The notes under the pieces are model-generated. The model did not search any database and had not been told where the DNA came from. It worked only from the letters and a program-made list of their open reading frames with translations. Of a stretch of 64,000 nt of DNA, positions 1-9,967 are shown one piece after another (within the stretch, counting starts at the first letter, position 1; each line of letters starts with the position of its first letter). Both the position numbers and the translations under genes were made by a program. The stretch comes from Uranotaenia lowii (lineage: Eukaryota; Arthropoda; Insecta; Diptera; Culicidae), in the NCBI RefSeq assembly GCF_029784155.1, contig NC_073692.1:335290131-335354130 (forward strand), written 5' to 3'.

Positions 1-1825
1 GATTGCAGTTTGAAATTTGGCTTTAAAAAACTGCAATAAACACATTGCGAACCAAATATGAGTTATCTCGATTTTTTTCGCTTACCGCTAGTATGTTCCA
101 TTAAAAGCATAAATAAAATTTTATGAATCTAATAGTAAAATCTCATTCAACAAAATTTAACAAAACACTTCCCGTTACTCTAATATATTAAATAATTTTC
201 ATAAAGAATCAATTCTATAATGAAAATCCTGTGGATGAATTTTTAAAATAAAATGATCTTAAAATTTAGTTACAAGCTAAATCTTTTTCTGAATTTTCAA
301 TCTGCATTCGGAATCTGAATTCTGAGCCTGAATTCAAAAATAGCGCTTTAAATCTGTATCCAAATTTCGATACGTTTTCTGAAATTTCCAAAAATAAGTG
401 ATTTCCAAATCTTATTCCAGATGAGAATTTTGAGAGAAAAGTTTTAGAGCCCTCATTAATGAATCTATTATTTAAATTCTATAGTTCAGGTTAAATCTAA
501 ATTCACTGTTAAAATTATTTATTTCAAATCTATATTGTGAATCTGAATTAAAATATGAATTTCAAATAATCTGAATCTGAGTTTTCAATTTTGCATTGAC
601 GTTTCGAAGCTTTAAATTTTTGAATGTTGTGTATGAAATTAGTTTGAGAGCTTCGAATTTGAATATAATTTTTTTTATCTTTTTTAAAATATTCGGAAAC
701 TATATTCAAAATATTGAAAACCCTTGTGATCTCGAATATCTTGATTCAAATATGATATGAAATGGATAACCAAACCGAACCAAAATTACAACGCAGCTTT
801 CCCGTTCTAATTTTTATGATTATAACTGAAAATCATCAATCCTGAATTGGATACAGAAGCCAACATACGAAAATAGGTATTCAATTTTGGATATGGGAAT
901 TATGGAATCCGTGAAATGGGTCTAATTCAATTGAAAATGTTTTATTCAGATCAGAAAATTTTGAAAAATTTTAGCAGAATTTTGATCTTGGGATGGGTTT
1001 TTGAGGTTTTGGCATTAGTTTAAAGTCTAAGTTCCTCTTGATTAACATTACTCTATTATCATAATTTGGTGCTGAATATAAAATTTTGAGTGAATACTTC
1101 GCTTACTTTTTTGAATCCTCATGGGGGGTTTAACCCCCAAACACCACGCCCCCTCCGTTCCTACGGCCATGGTAGGTAGGCATTCATAAAATTCATTTTG
1201 GCATAAATATTCTTTAATTAGAGTAAAAAAAATGTTTTTGCTGAAAATTCTTTAAGGTTTTTTATGAATAAAACAAATTTTTTTTTGATTAATTGATGTG
1301 CACTCAATGCGAAAATCATGAGGGTCATTACCACTGGATAAATAACAAAATAAGAAAACACAAAGGAAAAGTTTAAATTTACGGAAAGCGATTTTGTAAA
1401 ACAAACTTTTTTAAAGTTTCCAACTCTCTCGTTTCAGTTAGAACAAACCAATAATGAGATTAAAATGAAAAACATAATCTCAGAAAACAGCATCAAATAA
1501 AAATCCAAATATGAGGAACCGATTGACATTATTGACTTCAAATTTGTAATTGTTGCACTTATGCCCCTTCAGCTCTAAATTTTTCTTTTATAACTTTTTT
1601 TTGTTTCGAGGGAAACAGCATTTTTTGTGTCTGTTTTTTAGTAACTGATTATAGAAGACTGTGACGTTGTGAACTCAAATAATTTTTCAGATTTAGTGTA
1701 TCACCTCAAGTTTTAGTGAATTGGCGTGTGATTTTTTTAAATTAATTTTTTTTGAATAAAATCGATATTTCATATCTGCTAGAATCATAATCCAACATGA
1801 AAAAAAAATCATATTTTAATATATG
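1..1825. other. AT-rich non-coding DNA
   Basis: No open reading frame with coding character, RNA gene or clear repeat was seen. The only compositional change is a short GC-richer patch near 1120-1180 containing runs of C and G. It is probably intergenic or intronic DNA of the host, into which the adjacent LINE inserted at about 1837. Confidence 0.6.
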
Positions 1826-1838
1826 TATTTATGTCGTT
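1826..1838. repeat. Left target-site duplication of the Jockey LINE
   Basis: The 13-bp string TATTTATGTCGTT occurs here, directly left of the poly(T) tract, and again at 6346-6358, directly right of the element's 5' end. Since the last TT merges with the tail, the unambiguous duplication is 11-13 bp. A duplication of this length flanking a tailed element is the signature of target-primed reverse transcription. Confidence 0.85.
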
Positions 1839-1867
1839 TTTTTTTTTTTTTTAAATATATCTTTATT
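1837..1867 (-). terminator. Poly(A) signal and tail of the Jockey LINE
   Basis: On the minus strand an AATAAA (TTTATT at 1862-1867 on +) is followed about 10 bases later by an A run (T run 1837-1852 on +). This is the 3' end of the LINE transcript. The tail directly abuts the left target duplication. Confidence 0.8.
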
Positions 1868-2090
1868 AGTACCAATTCATCATTACATTTATATTATATT
1901 AATACATTAAATAAGGTGTTCGGTTCAATAATGAACTTTCAGAGCCCTATAGTTTATTAATCACTATAATTTATTTATTTGAATTAATTTTGCTGAGTGC
2001 AATCATGTATTTTTATGTAGGAGAACATCCTGTAATGTCAAAAAATATTTTAAACTTACTACTAAAAACTAAAACTATCCTAAATTAAAA

Positions 2091-4748
2091 CTAATTATAG
2101 AGAGAACGAATCTCTGCGATGGAAGACTGCATCGATTTGCCTCTGAAGTTGGAGATGATTTTGTTGGCCATCTCTTCGATCGATTCAATGCCCGCAATCC
2201 GATGAAGATCTTCGGTGCTGTGCCAAGGTGGAAGCCGCAAAATCATTTTCAGAACCTTGTTCTGAATCCTCTGGATGGCCTTCTTCCTCGTCGCGCAGCA
2301 GCTAGACCAAATCGGAACTGCGTACATTATCGCTGGTCGGAATACCTGTTTGTAGATTAACATCTTATTTCGCAGACACAACCTGGATTTCCTGTTGATG
2401 AGAGAATAAAGAGATTTAGTATATTTATTACATTTAGATTGAATATCTTCAATGTGATTTTTAAAAGTAAGATTCCGATCAAGTGTAAGTCCCAGGTACT
2501 TCACGTGATCAGACCATTCTAATGAAACCCCATTAAAAGTTATGGAATGATTTTCATTAGGTTTTAAAAAATTTGCTCTTGGCTTATGGGGAAATAAAAT
2601 AAGTTGAGTTTTGGAAGCGTTAGGAGAAATTTTCCACATTTTCAAGTAATTCAAAAAGGAATTTAAATTTTGTTGCAATCTACTGCGTACCACCCGTAAA
2701 TTTCGACCTTTGGCTGAAAGCAAAGTATCGTCAGCAAATAATCTTCTACCTTTTCCTTCTGGGACATCAGGAAGATCAGAAGTAAAAATATTGTATAAAA
2801 TAGGCCCAAGTATACTACCCTGAGGGACACCAGCTCTAATGGGTATCCTTTCAGAGCATGAATTTTGATAGCTTACTTGCAAAGTTCGGCTAGTCAAATA
2901 ATTTTGAATAATTTTGGTGAGATATACAGGAAAATCAAATCGAGCTAATTTAGCTACTAAACCTTTGTGCCAAACACTGTCAAAAGCTTTTTCAATATCA
3001 AGAAGAGCAACACCAGTTGAATAACCCTCAAATTTGCTAGCGTTAATCATATTAGTTACACTCAAAAGTTGATGTGTAGTAGAATGTCCATGACGAAAAC
3101 CAAATTGTTCATCAGGGAAAATAGAATTCTGATTAATGTGAATCATCATTCTATTCAAAATAACTCTCTCAAATAGTTTACTTAAAGAAGGAAGCAAACT
3201 AATTGGTCGATAACTTGAAGGCTCTGAAGCACTTTTTCCAGGTTTCAAAATTGGAGTTACTTTGGCATTTTTCCATTTATTGGGGAAATAAGCCAAGTGA
3301 AAACATTTATTGAAGATTTTAACTAAAAAATTTAAAGTGCTTTCAGGCAACTTTTTAATAAGAATATAGAAAATCCCATCTTCCCCCGGGGCTTTCATAT
3401 TTTTAAATTTTTTGAAAATCAATTTAAGTTCATCAATATTTGTCTCACAAGAACTTTCAAACACAATTTGCTTAGAAAGAATATCATCAAATTCTAGGGA
3501 AATTTGAGCATCAATTGGACTTACAACGTTTAAATTAAAATCATGAGCAGACTCAAATTGTTGGGCTAATTTTTGAGCTTTTTCTGAATTAGTTAAAAGA
3601 AGTTTATCCCCATCTTTCAAAGTAGGAATTGGCTTCTGGGGCTTTTTTAGAATTTTAGTTAATTTCCAAAATGGCTTTGAGTAGGGTTTTATGTCCTCTA
3701 CTGCTTTAGAAAAATTTTCATTACGAATGAAATTTAAACGACGTTTGATCTCTTTTTGAAGGTCGCAATATATTAATTTCAAATAAGGATCCCTAGTACG
3801 TTGATATTGGCGTCGACGAATGTTTTTCAGTCGTATCAAAAACTGAAGATCATCATCAATTAAAGGTTGATTAAATTTATGTTCAACTTTAGGTATTGAA
3901 GCGGCTCTAGCATTGACTATTGAAGTTGTCAAATTTTCTACAGCCAAATCAATATCTTCTATTGAATTCAATGGAACGTTTACATCTAAATTACGTTCAA
4001 TAAAATTCATATATCGCTCCCAGTTAGCCTTTTGGAAATTAAAAGTTGATTTTAAAGGGTTTTCAATGGGACTTTGGGATAAAGAAAATGTGACTGGAAG
4101 GTGGTCTGAATCGAGGTCCGCATGAGTAACTAATTGACTACAATGCTCGCCTAAATCCGTTAGAACCAAATCAATTGTGGAAGGATTTCTAATTGAAGAA
4201 AAACAAGTATGCCCATTAGGATATTCAACAGTATAATAACCTGCAGAGCAGTCATTAAACAAAATATTCCCATTTGAATTTGATGAAATATTATTCCAAG
4301 ATCGGTGTTTTGCATTAAAGTCACCAATAATAAAAAATTTAGATTTATTTCTGGTGAGTTTTTGTAAATCTCCCTTCAAAAAATTTTTCTGTTCACCGCT
4401 ACATTGAAAAGGCAAATATGCGGCAACAATTATAATTTTCCCCATAGAAGTTTCTAATTCAATTCCAATTGTTTCTAAGACTTTTGTATTGAAAGAAGGA
4501 AGAAGTCTAAATTTGAGACGACTATTGATGACAATAGCTACACCCCCACCTTGTCGATCAAGTCGATCATTTCGCAAAATTTTAAAGAAAGCATTGCTTT
4601 TCAAGTTATTGTCTGGCTTTAAAAAAGTTTCAGTGATGGCAGCAATATGTATGTTTTGAGTTTTCAAAAATAAAAAGAACTCGTCTTGGTTAGCCAGCAA
4701 AGATCTAGCGTTCCAATTCATAATATTTAAACATCTATTTGGATCCAT
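2091..4748 (-). CDS. LINE ORF2: endonuclease / reverse transcriptase
   Basis: This 885-residue protein nicks target DNA and copies the element RNA at the nick. An exonuclease-endonuclease-phosphatase-type domain covers about residues 5-225: N13 in WNARSL, E40 in ITET, D143 and N145 in GDFNA, D193 in STIDLVLTD, and the S214-D215-H216 triad. The reverse transcriptase covers about 455-760: LDIEKAFD at 583-590, AGVPQGSILGP at 639-649, and the catalytic FADD box at 671-674. No RNase H domain is apparent. A basic C-terminal part follows. All key residues are present and the frame is unbroken. Its start codon lies inside the end of ORF1 (14-nt overlap), suggesting translation by termination-reinitiation. 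Length is normal for Jockey-clade ORF2. Confidence 0.93.
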   Translation of the reverse strand: MDPNRCLNIMNWNARSLLANQDEFFLFLKTQNIHIAAITETFLKPDNNLKSNAFFKILRNDRLDRQGGGVAIVINSRLKFRLLPSFNTKVLETIGIELETSMGKIIIVAAYLPFQCSGEQKNFLKGDLQKLTRNKSKFFIIGDFNAKHRSWNNISSNSNGNILFNDCSAGYYTVEYPNGHTCFSSIRNPSTIDLVLTDLGEHCSQLVTHADLDSDHLPVTFSLSQSPIENPLKSTFNFQKANWERYMNFIERNLDVNVPLNSIEDIDLAVENLTTSIVNARAASIPKVEHKFNQPLIDDDLQFLIRLKNIRRRQYQRTRDPYLKLIYCDLQKEIKRRLNFIRNENFSKAVEDIKPYSKPFWKLTKILKKPQKPIPTLKDGDKLLLTNSEKAQKLAQQFESAHDFNLNVVSPIDAQISLEFDDILSKQIVFESSCETNIDELKLIFKKFKNMKAPGEDGIFYILIKKLPESTLNFLVKIFNKCFHLAYFPNKWKNAKVTPILKPGKSASEPSSYRPISLLPSLSKLFERVILNRMMIHINQNSIFPDEQFGFRHGHSTTHQLLSVTNMINASKFEGYSTGVALLDIEKAFDSVWHKGLVAKLARFDFPVYLTKIIQNYLTSRTLQVSYQNSCSERIPIRAGVPQGSILGPILYNIFTSDLPDVPEGKGRRLFADDTLLSAKGRNLRVVRSRLQQNLNSFLNYLKMWKISPNASKTQLILFPHKPRANFLKPNENHSITFNGVSLEWSDHVKYLGLTLDRNLTFKNHIEDIQSKCNKYTKSLYSLINRKSRLCLRNKMLIYKQVFRPAIMYAVPIWSSCCATRKKAIQRIQNKVLKMILRLPPWHSTEDLHRIAGIESIEEMANKIISNFRGKSMQSSIAEIRSLYN

Positions 4749-6165
4749 GAGGGAATCGTAAAGTCATAATAATTTTGTTAGCATAATTAAAAGAAGTTTG
4801 GAAAGCTTCAAACATTGAATTTGCTTTCAACATAAGTTGCATCATTTCCATTAAATTTTGATGCAAAAATTTTAATTTTTCCTCAGTAATCTCACCCAAA
4901 TCAACAAAATTGTTAGAATCAGAAGAGGAAGGAGAAGAAAAAGTATTTGAATTTCGGGGATTTTCCCAAGCCTTCGCATGAACGTTGAGACTTGGTTTTT
5001 TCCCATTTTTATTAGTTAAACCTGAAGAGGGAAACCCATTTTCAACCACCTCTGAGAACGATAAACAACGAGTCTGGGGCGCAGAATCAGCCCAGGTAAC
5101 ATTAAAATCACTTCGGGTATTACCCAGCCGTGATTCCAATGTAGGCCGAGGCTGACTGCGAACAGGCAGGTTGTTTGCCGGTCTGACGGGTGTAGACGAA
5201 AAAGAGGAAGGAGGAGAAGAAACTTTTCTGGAAACTTTGGGGTTTTTCCTAGAAGCAACAATTTTTGCCCTAACGGGACAATCTAGAGAATTCGAGGAAT
5301 GATTACCTGCGCAATTCGCACACTTAAAAAATTCTGTTTTTGGCTTATCACCACCAAAAAGGCATTTAGATTTTTCATGATCGAATGAGCCGCAAAACAT
5401 GCATCTGGCGTTCATTCTACAATTTTTAGTGCCATGACAAAAAGCTTGACAACGACGACATTGCGTAATGTTTTGTAAAAAATTGGTAGAAGATTTACGA
5501 AAAGGTTCGAATTTGACTCGACAATGAAACATAAGACGAGCCTTTTCAAGAATTTGCAAATTATTAACCTGATCCTTTTTAAAATGGATCAAATAAAGTT
5601 CAGGAGCAAAACCAACACTACTGGTATTATTCGTGTTGGTTCTTTTCCTCATTTGAATTACTTGAATTGGAGAAAAACCTAACAAAGAATTTAATTCAGC
5701 TGTGATCGCATCCGGTGTCTGATCGCCAGTGAGACCACGAAGTACAACTTTAAATGGACGATCACTTCTAGCGTCGTACGTAAAAAATTGGTGTTTTTTA
5801 TTATTCAAATAATTTAAAACCTTTTGAAAATCATTAAAAGATTCCGCCAATATACGAGCAGTTCCCCTTCGACCGATCTGAAAAGAAATCTTCACATCCT
5901 TGACGGAAGTGACGATTTCTTTTCGAAAGGCATTGAAGTCAGGAATCGTGACCGTTATTGGTGGAATCTTTTCGTTTTTAAGAGTATAAGAAGAAGAAGG
6001 TTTCTTAGTACTCTTATCAGAATTAAATATGAATATTTCCTCATCACCGATGTTATGAAGGACATCGAATGAATTGGAAATTTCAACTTTTTTGGGCGAT
6101 GGACCTGAATTAGGTTCGGCAATCCGTTTTCTTCCGGCCCTTGAGCCAGCCGATGACTTCCCCAT
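4735..6165 (-). CDS. LINE ORF1: Gag-like nucleic-acid-binding protein
   Basis: This 476-residue protein should coat the element RNA and help target it. The frame is open further upstream to 6327, but that extension is a hydrophobic, poorly coding leader; the ATG at 6165 (MGKSSAGSRAGRKR, basic) is the likelier start. A PRE_C2HC-like region (about residues 135-230) is followed by three zinc knuckles: C236-C239-H244-C249, C255-C258-H263-C268 (both CX2CX4HX4C) and C282-C285-H289-C296 (CX2CX3HX6C). This trio is typical of Jockey-clade ORF1. A Ser/Pro/Asn-rich tail follows. The stop codon TAG overlaps the ORF2 start region. No frameshift or stop is seen. Confidence 0.88.
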   Translation of the reverse strand: MGKSSAGSRAGRKRIAEPNSGPSPKKVEISNSFDVLHNIGDEEIFIFNSDKSTKKPSSSYTLKNEKIPPITVTIPDFNAFRKEIVTSVKDVKISFQIGRRGTARILAESFNDFQKVLNYLNNKKHQFFTYDARSDRPFKVVLRGLTGDQTPDAITAELNSLLGFSPIQVIQMRKRTNTNNTSSVGFAPELYLIHFKKDQVNNLQILEKARLMFHCRVKFEPFRKSSTNFLQNITQCRRCQAFCHGTKNCRMNARCMFCGSFDHEKSKCLFGGDKPKTEFFKCANCAGNHSSNSLDCPVRAKIVASRKNPKVSRKVSSPPSSFSSTPVRPANNLPVRSQPRPTLESRLGNTRSDFNVTWADSAPQTRCLSFSEVVENGFPSSGLTNKNGKKPSLNVHAKAWENPRNSNTFSSPSSSDSNNFVDLGEITEEKLKFLHQNLMEMMQLMLKANSMFEAFQTSFNYANKIIMTLRFPHGSK

Positions 6166-6304
6166 GCTGGAAAGAAAAGAGAAAATATGAATAAAAGAAA
6201 ATGAAAATAATTTTAGCACTGAAAAGTGCTGATTGAAATACAGGTAAGGAAAAAATAAATAATGTAAAATGTTCCTGCAGGTACACAGCAACGATACGAT
6301 GCTC

Positions 6305-6345
6305 CGGCGTACGTGTTGACGGCTCAACGGTACAGATGGAAGTGA
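6305..6345 (-). promoter_or_regulatory. Probable internal Inr + DPE promoter of the LINE
   Basis: The first six bases of the element read TCACTT, one mismatch from the arthropod initiator TCAKTY. Taking the A as +1, positions +28 to +33 read ACACGT, five of six matches to the downstream promoter element RGWYVT. Internal Inr/DPE promoters at the extreme 5' end are known for Jockey-clade elements and explain how full-length copies stay transcribable. No TATA box would be expected. The assignment rests on motif position only. Confidence 0.5.
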
Positions 6346-6358
6346 TATTTATGTCGTT
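6346..6358. repeat. Right target-site duplication of the Jockey LINE
   Basis: Second copy of TATTTATGTCGTT, identical to 1826-1838. It fixes the 5' end of the LINE at 6345 and shows the insertion is not 5'-truncated. Confidence 0.85.
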
Positions 6359-9300
6359 ATTCGAGAAAGTGTTTGAGCATTTGTTATTGAAAATTTTAGC
6401 TCATTCAACAACTGTATTGAAGATTGCAAAACGCTTTGACTAATACTTTAAGAAATTTGAATAATTTTGTAATTTTGATTTTTCAAATTCTTAAAAATTC
6501 CTATATTTTGCAGTATTGAGAATGATTCACAGAAAGAACAACTCGAAAACTTTTCATGTGAAGACAAAATTATTCATGGTCTATGAGAAAATTAAATGTT
6601 GATCAAGCCTTTATTTTCTATATCTACGAATTGTTCTATAATTTTGTCTAAAAAGATCACAAATTTATTTAATGAATTTCCACCTATTTTGACAATTTAT
6701 CTAAAAAATGAGAGCAGATAGAAAAAATGCAAATTTCTAAAAATTAAGCTTTAAGCGGGGGGGGGGGGGGGGGGAGGGGCTAACACTTTCAAAAAATCGA
6801 TTTTTTTTAATTTTCTTATTGTAAAACATTTCAAGAATGTTGTGTCAAATTTTCAAGTCAATTGAAGCAAAACTGTATAAATTATAGGCCTTTATCTCCT
6901 CCTATCTAATACTGCAAGAAAGCAAGAGCAGAAACTTCAAACGCGTTTTTCTCGAAAGCACATTATTAAAGTCCGTGGACATCGTCATTTGAAAACTACT
7001 TATCCGATTCTTTTCAAATTTGGAACATACATTCTACATATAAAATACCAGACCCCAACGTTTTTTTTTTATTTTGGGGAAATTTTAAAGATAAAAAATG
7101 GCGGATTTTTTCGTGAAAAATCGTAGTTTTTACTTCAAACAGCCACAAAAATTTCATAATTTTTTTAAGTTAAATAAAATCGTTGGGGTCCAGGAAAACA
7201 TCTATTGAAAATATTTTGCTCTGATTTTTTGACTTCAAATGATTCTGTGCTGAGATACAGTGTCCACCGCAAATCCTGTTTCCTAAAAGGCATTCTCAAA
7301 AGTGCTCCGTCACCGGCTCATTTTTCAATATTTTTCTACGAAAAAATTACTAGGGTGATTTGCCAATCGTTGCACAGCTAAGCACATGATTTTGGTGTTT
7401 TTGCCGTATTTTAGTCATTCCAACAGAAATCACTCGATTTTTTTCGTCGATTGCACTCTTACAGGATTGGTCAACAAGATCCAAAAGTTCAAGTCTTCGA
7501 AAAAAGTGATATGAAAATTTAAAAAATCATTTAAAACAGCTTGTCTGTGCCCAATAGTTGCACAGGCAAAATTTATGTCCTGCCTATTGTTGTCCGATTT
7601 TTTCCAATGGTTGCACATTTTGAAAACCTTCTTAAAGCTCAGTCACCATGTGGTCAAAGAGGCTGATATTTGTTACGGAAGCTTATTATGAGAACTTCTA
7701 GTTCAAATGAAATCCAATTTGGGGACGACCCCTTTTGAAGGGGGTCTTCCACATAAACCGTCCATTGCACAATGGGATTATTCGGACCAAAAATCGAAAA
7801 AAAATACGAAGCCGCCGGTTTTAGTAGTCTGGAATAGCATTTATCACACGTGAAATTTCCTCAGAAACTCAAATCTGCCACTGAATTTAACCAGAGCCAT
7901 CTGAGTGAAGTGTTATTTGACCTTATTTGCCAAGTATTGAGCTTTTTTATTTATATGTCTCACCAACATAAAATGTTGTGTCATTGAAATTCCATAGAAT
8001 AAACTGAATGGTATTTTAAACTTTTTTTAAAACGTCTATTTACTGGTGAAAGGAATAAAGGACGCGACCTGTTTGCCCCACATTACCCTTATGGAGAAGA
8101 TGTGATTTTATAAAATAATTGCGTTAGGACTTACTTTGAAATTGATCGATTTTTACATTATTAAAATCAATTTAAAGCTTAAAAATGGACTCAACCACGC
8201 CCGAAGTTTCAGATCGTTCGTCTGATTTATTGAGTATATCTTTTCAAAAATTTATTTATTTTGAATATCTTTTTCATGAAGTGGGATTATTTATAATGAA
8301 TATAACCTCTGTAGCATTTCATCAATCTTCACGAAGTTATGACTATTTATTTTTCTGAATTATAAGAGACAAATAAAGCTTCACTCAAATGTCTCCGGTC
8401 TAGTTCGACGGCTGATTAGAATTTCCGAGAAAATAGCACATGATAAGTAATATTTCGGGTCTTTCAACCTTCGACTACGAGTTTTTTTTGGGATTGAAGG
8501 TCGAAATTTTCCCAATTTACAATATTTTGACAATATTATAATCAAAAGTAAGGGGTTTGCTGTTGACATGAAATACAGTTCTTTAAGATTTGTCGTCTCG
8601 AATTTTGAGAAATAGGGGTTCTTAGGGGTCTTTAAACTCTTTGCATAAAATGTTGAGTGAATGGTCGGGATGAAGGATCTAAAAATAAATCTGATAAAAA
8701 AGTAGTCCCTCAAAGCCAAAGCAGTTTAAGTGACTTTGACACTTTTCAGATATTTCAAGTTGACTGACTTTTCAATACATAGATATGTTTTTCAACGAGT
8801 TTAATTATCTCACAACTTCAATTTTAATATTTAGATAGAAAAAAATGGAAATATGAAGTGTCTTTGGATAGAGGCTGAATTATTGAAAATCAACATAAAA
8901 TATGAAAATTCTAGGTGTAAAACAATTAATTATGAGCACAGAAATTACTAAAAAATAATAGTTAAACGTAAATATCCACTTATTCAGCAAATACATGTCA
9001 TATTAAAAGACAATCCAAGTTTTTTTCAGTTGCGCTGCATGTCATCAACAAACGTGTTCAATTTTGTAAGGGAATTTGCATGGAAGGAGAAATTTTTGCA
9101 TATGAAATCATCCAGGAATTCAAATAAGCTTGAAATGAAGTTTGTATTTGATTGGATATTGATTTAAGCTAATTTTATGCTTAATTTTTTGCTAACATGA
9201 GAAGGAGCAAAGTATTTCATGAAAAAAGTTATTAACATTTCAAAATAAAAATCGAAATCCATTAAAAAGTATTGTAAAATTGCAGGCTTCGCTTGCTGGA

Positions 9301-9967
9301 GCTTTCAATAATTTCATGACATGTTTTTGCGAAGGTTATATAAACTAATAAATTCATTGGCTATGCGAAACAATTGATTGCGATTTTTTATTTTCAGCTT
9401 ACGGTTAAACAGCTTTCTAATTAGCAATCATAAACACCAAAATTTAATTTTTTTTTTGAATTTTTTTTGTTCGAATAGGCTGAATAAAAAACATGGAATG
9501 TATTACAAGAACCAAAAAATATTTCAAAAATCCAAAAAATAAGTTTTTCAAACTTTCAGTTCATCTCTGGTGATTTTTGAATGAAAATTTTCATTTCCCG
9601 TACAAATTAAAAACACGTTGTGCTTTTTCATTGCTAATAAATTGCTTCCAAAGATTTTATTGCTATTTTTGGCAGTAAAGACAACCAAACAAAGTTTTTG
9701 GAGGTATATAAGTTAATAAATTTGAAATTTTCATACAAATCTTACAACGGACTTGTGTACAACAATGGGGCAAAAGGAGATTTAGCGGATCAGTTGTTGC
9801 ACGATCCTATATTTTCTTTGGTTCTGTATGGATAGAATTTTTTTTCCAAAAACATGGTGTTTAAATTGTCCAACAAACATTTCGTAAAGAAAACCGATTC
9901 GAAAAATGTTTTGTTCTGACGTAAAAGCTTAAATGCTTTAGAAGGAATCTTAAGATTTTGTTTAATA
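6359..9967. other. AT-rich non-coding DNA with an 18-G run
   Basis: No coding region is supportable. A run of 18 G lies at 6757-6774; a C-rich tract (12 C, T, 7 C) at 12127-12146 with partly similar flanks faces it in opposite orientation. The string AGGGTGATTTGCCAATCGTTG at about 7354 also reappears inverted near 11992-12012. These paired matches suggest a decayed larger inverted arrangement around the palindrome at 9968-11786, but spacing on the two sides is unequal. Confidence 0.5.

Larger units (their letters stand above)
1837..6345 (-). mobile_element. Full-length Jockey-clade non-LTR retrotransposon (LINE)
   Basis: This roughly 4.5-kb insertion lies on the minus strand. Reading from 6345 downward it has a short 5' UTR, ORF1 with three zinc knuckles, ORF2 with an apurinic-type endonuclease and reverse transcriptase, a ~240-bp 3' UTR, a poly(A) signal and a poly(A) tail (T run from about 1837). 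Perfect 13-bp duplications flank it. Both ORFs are open with no internal stop, so the copy looks young and possibly competent. The domain order and the three-knuckle ORF1 fit the Jockey clade, and mosquito Juan-type elements are the nearest relatives I can suggest; the exact family needs a library comparison. Confidence 0.9.

Noticed and set aside
6166..6327. Longer ORF1 start at 6327
   Set aside because: The 54-residue extension is hydrophobic and unlike Jockey ORF1 starts; it would start 18 bases from the element's 5' end, while the ATG at 6165 opens a typical basic N-terminus.
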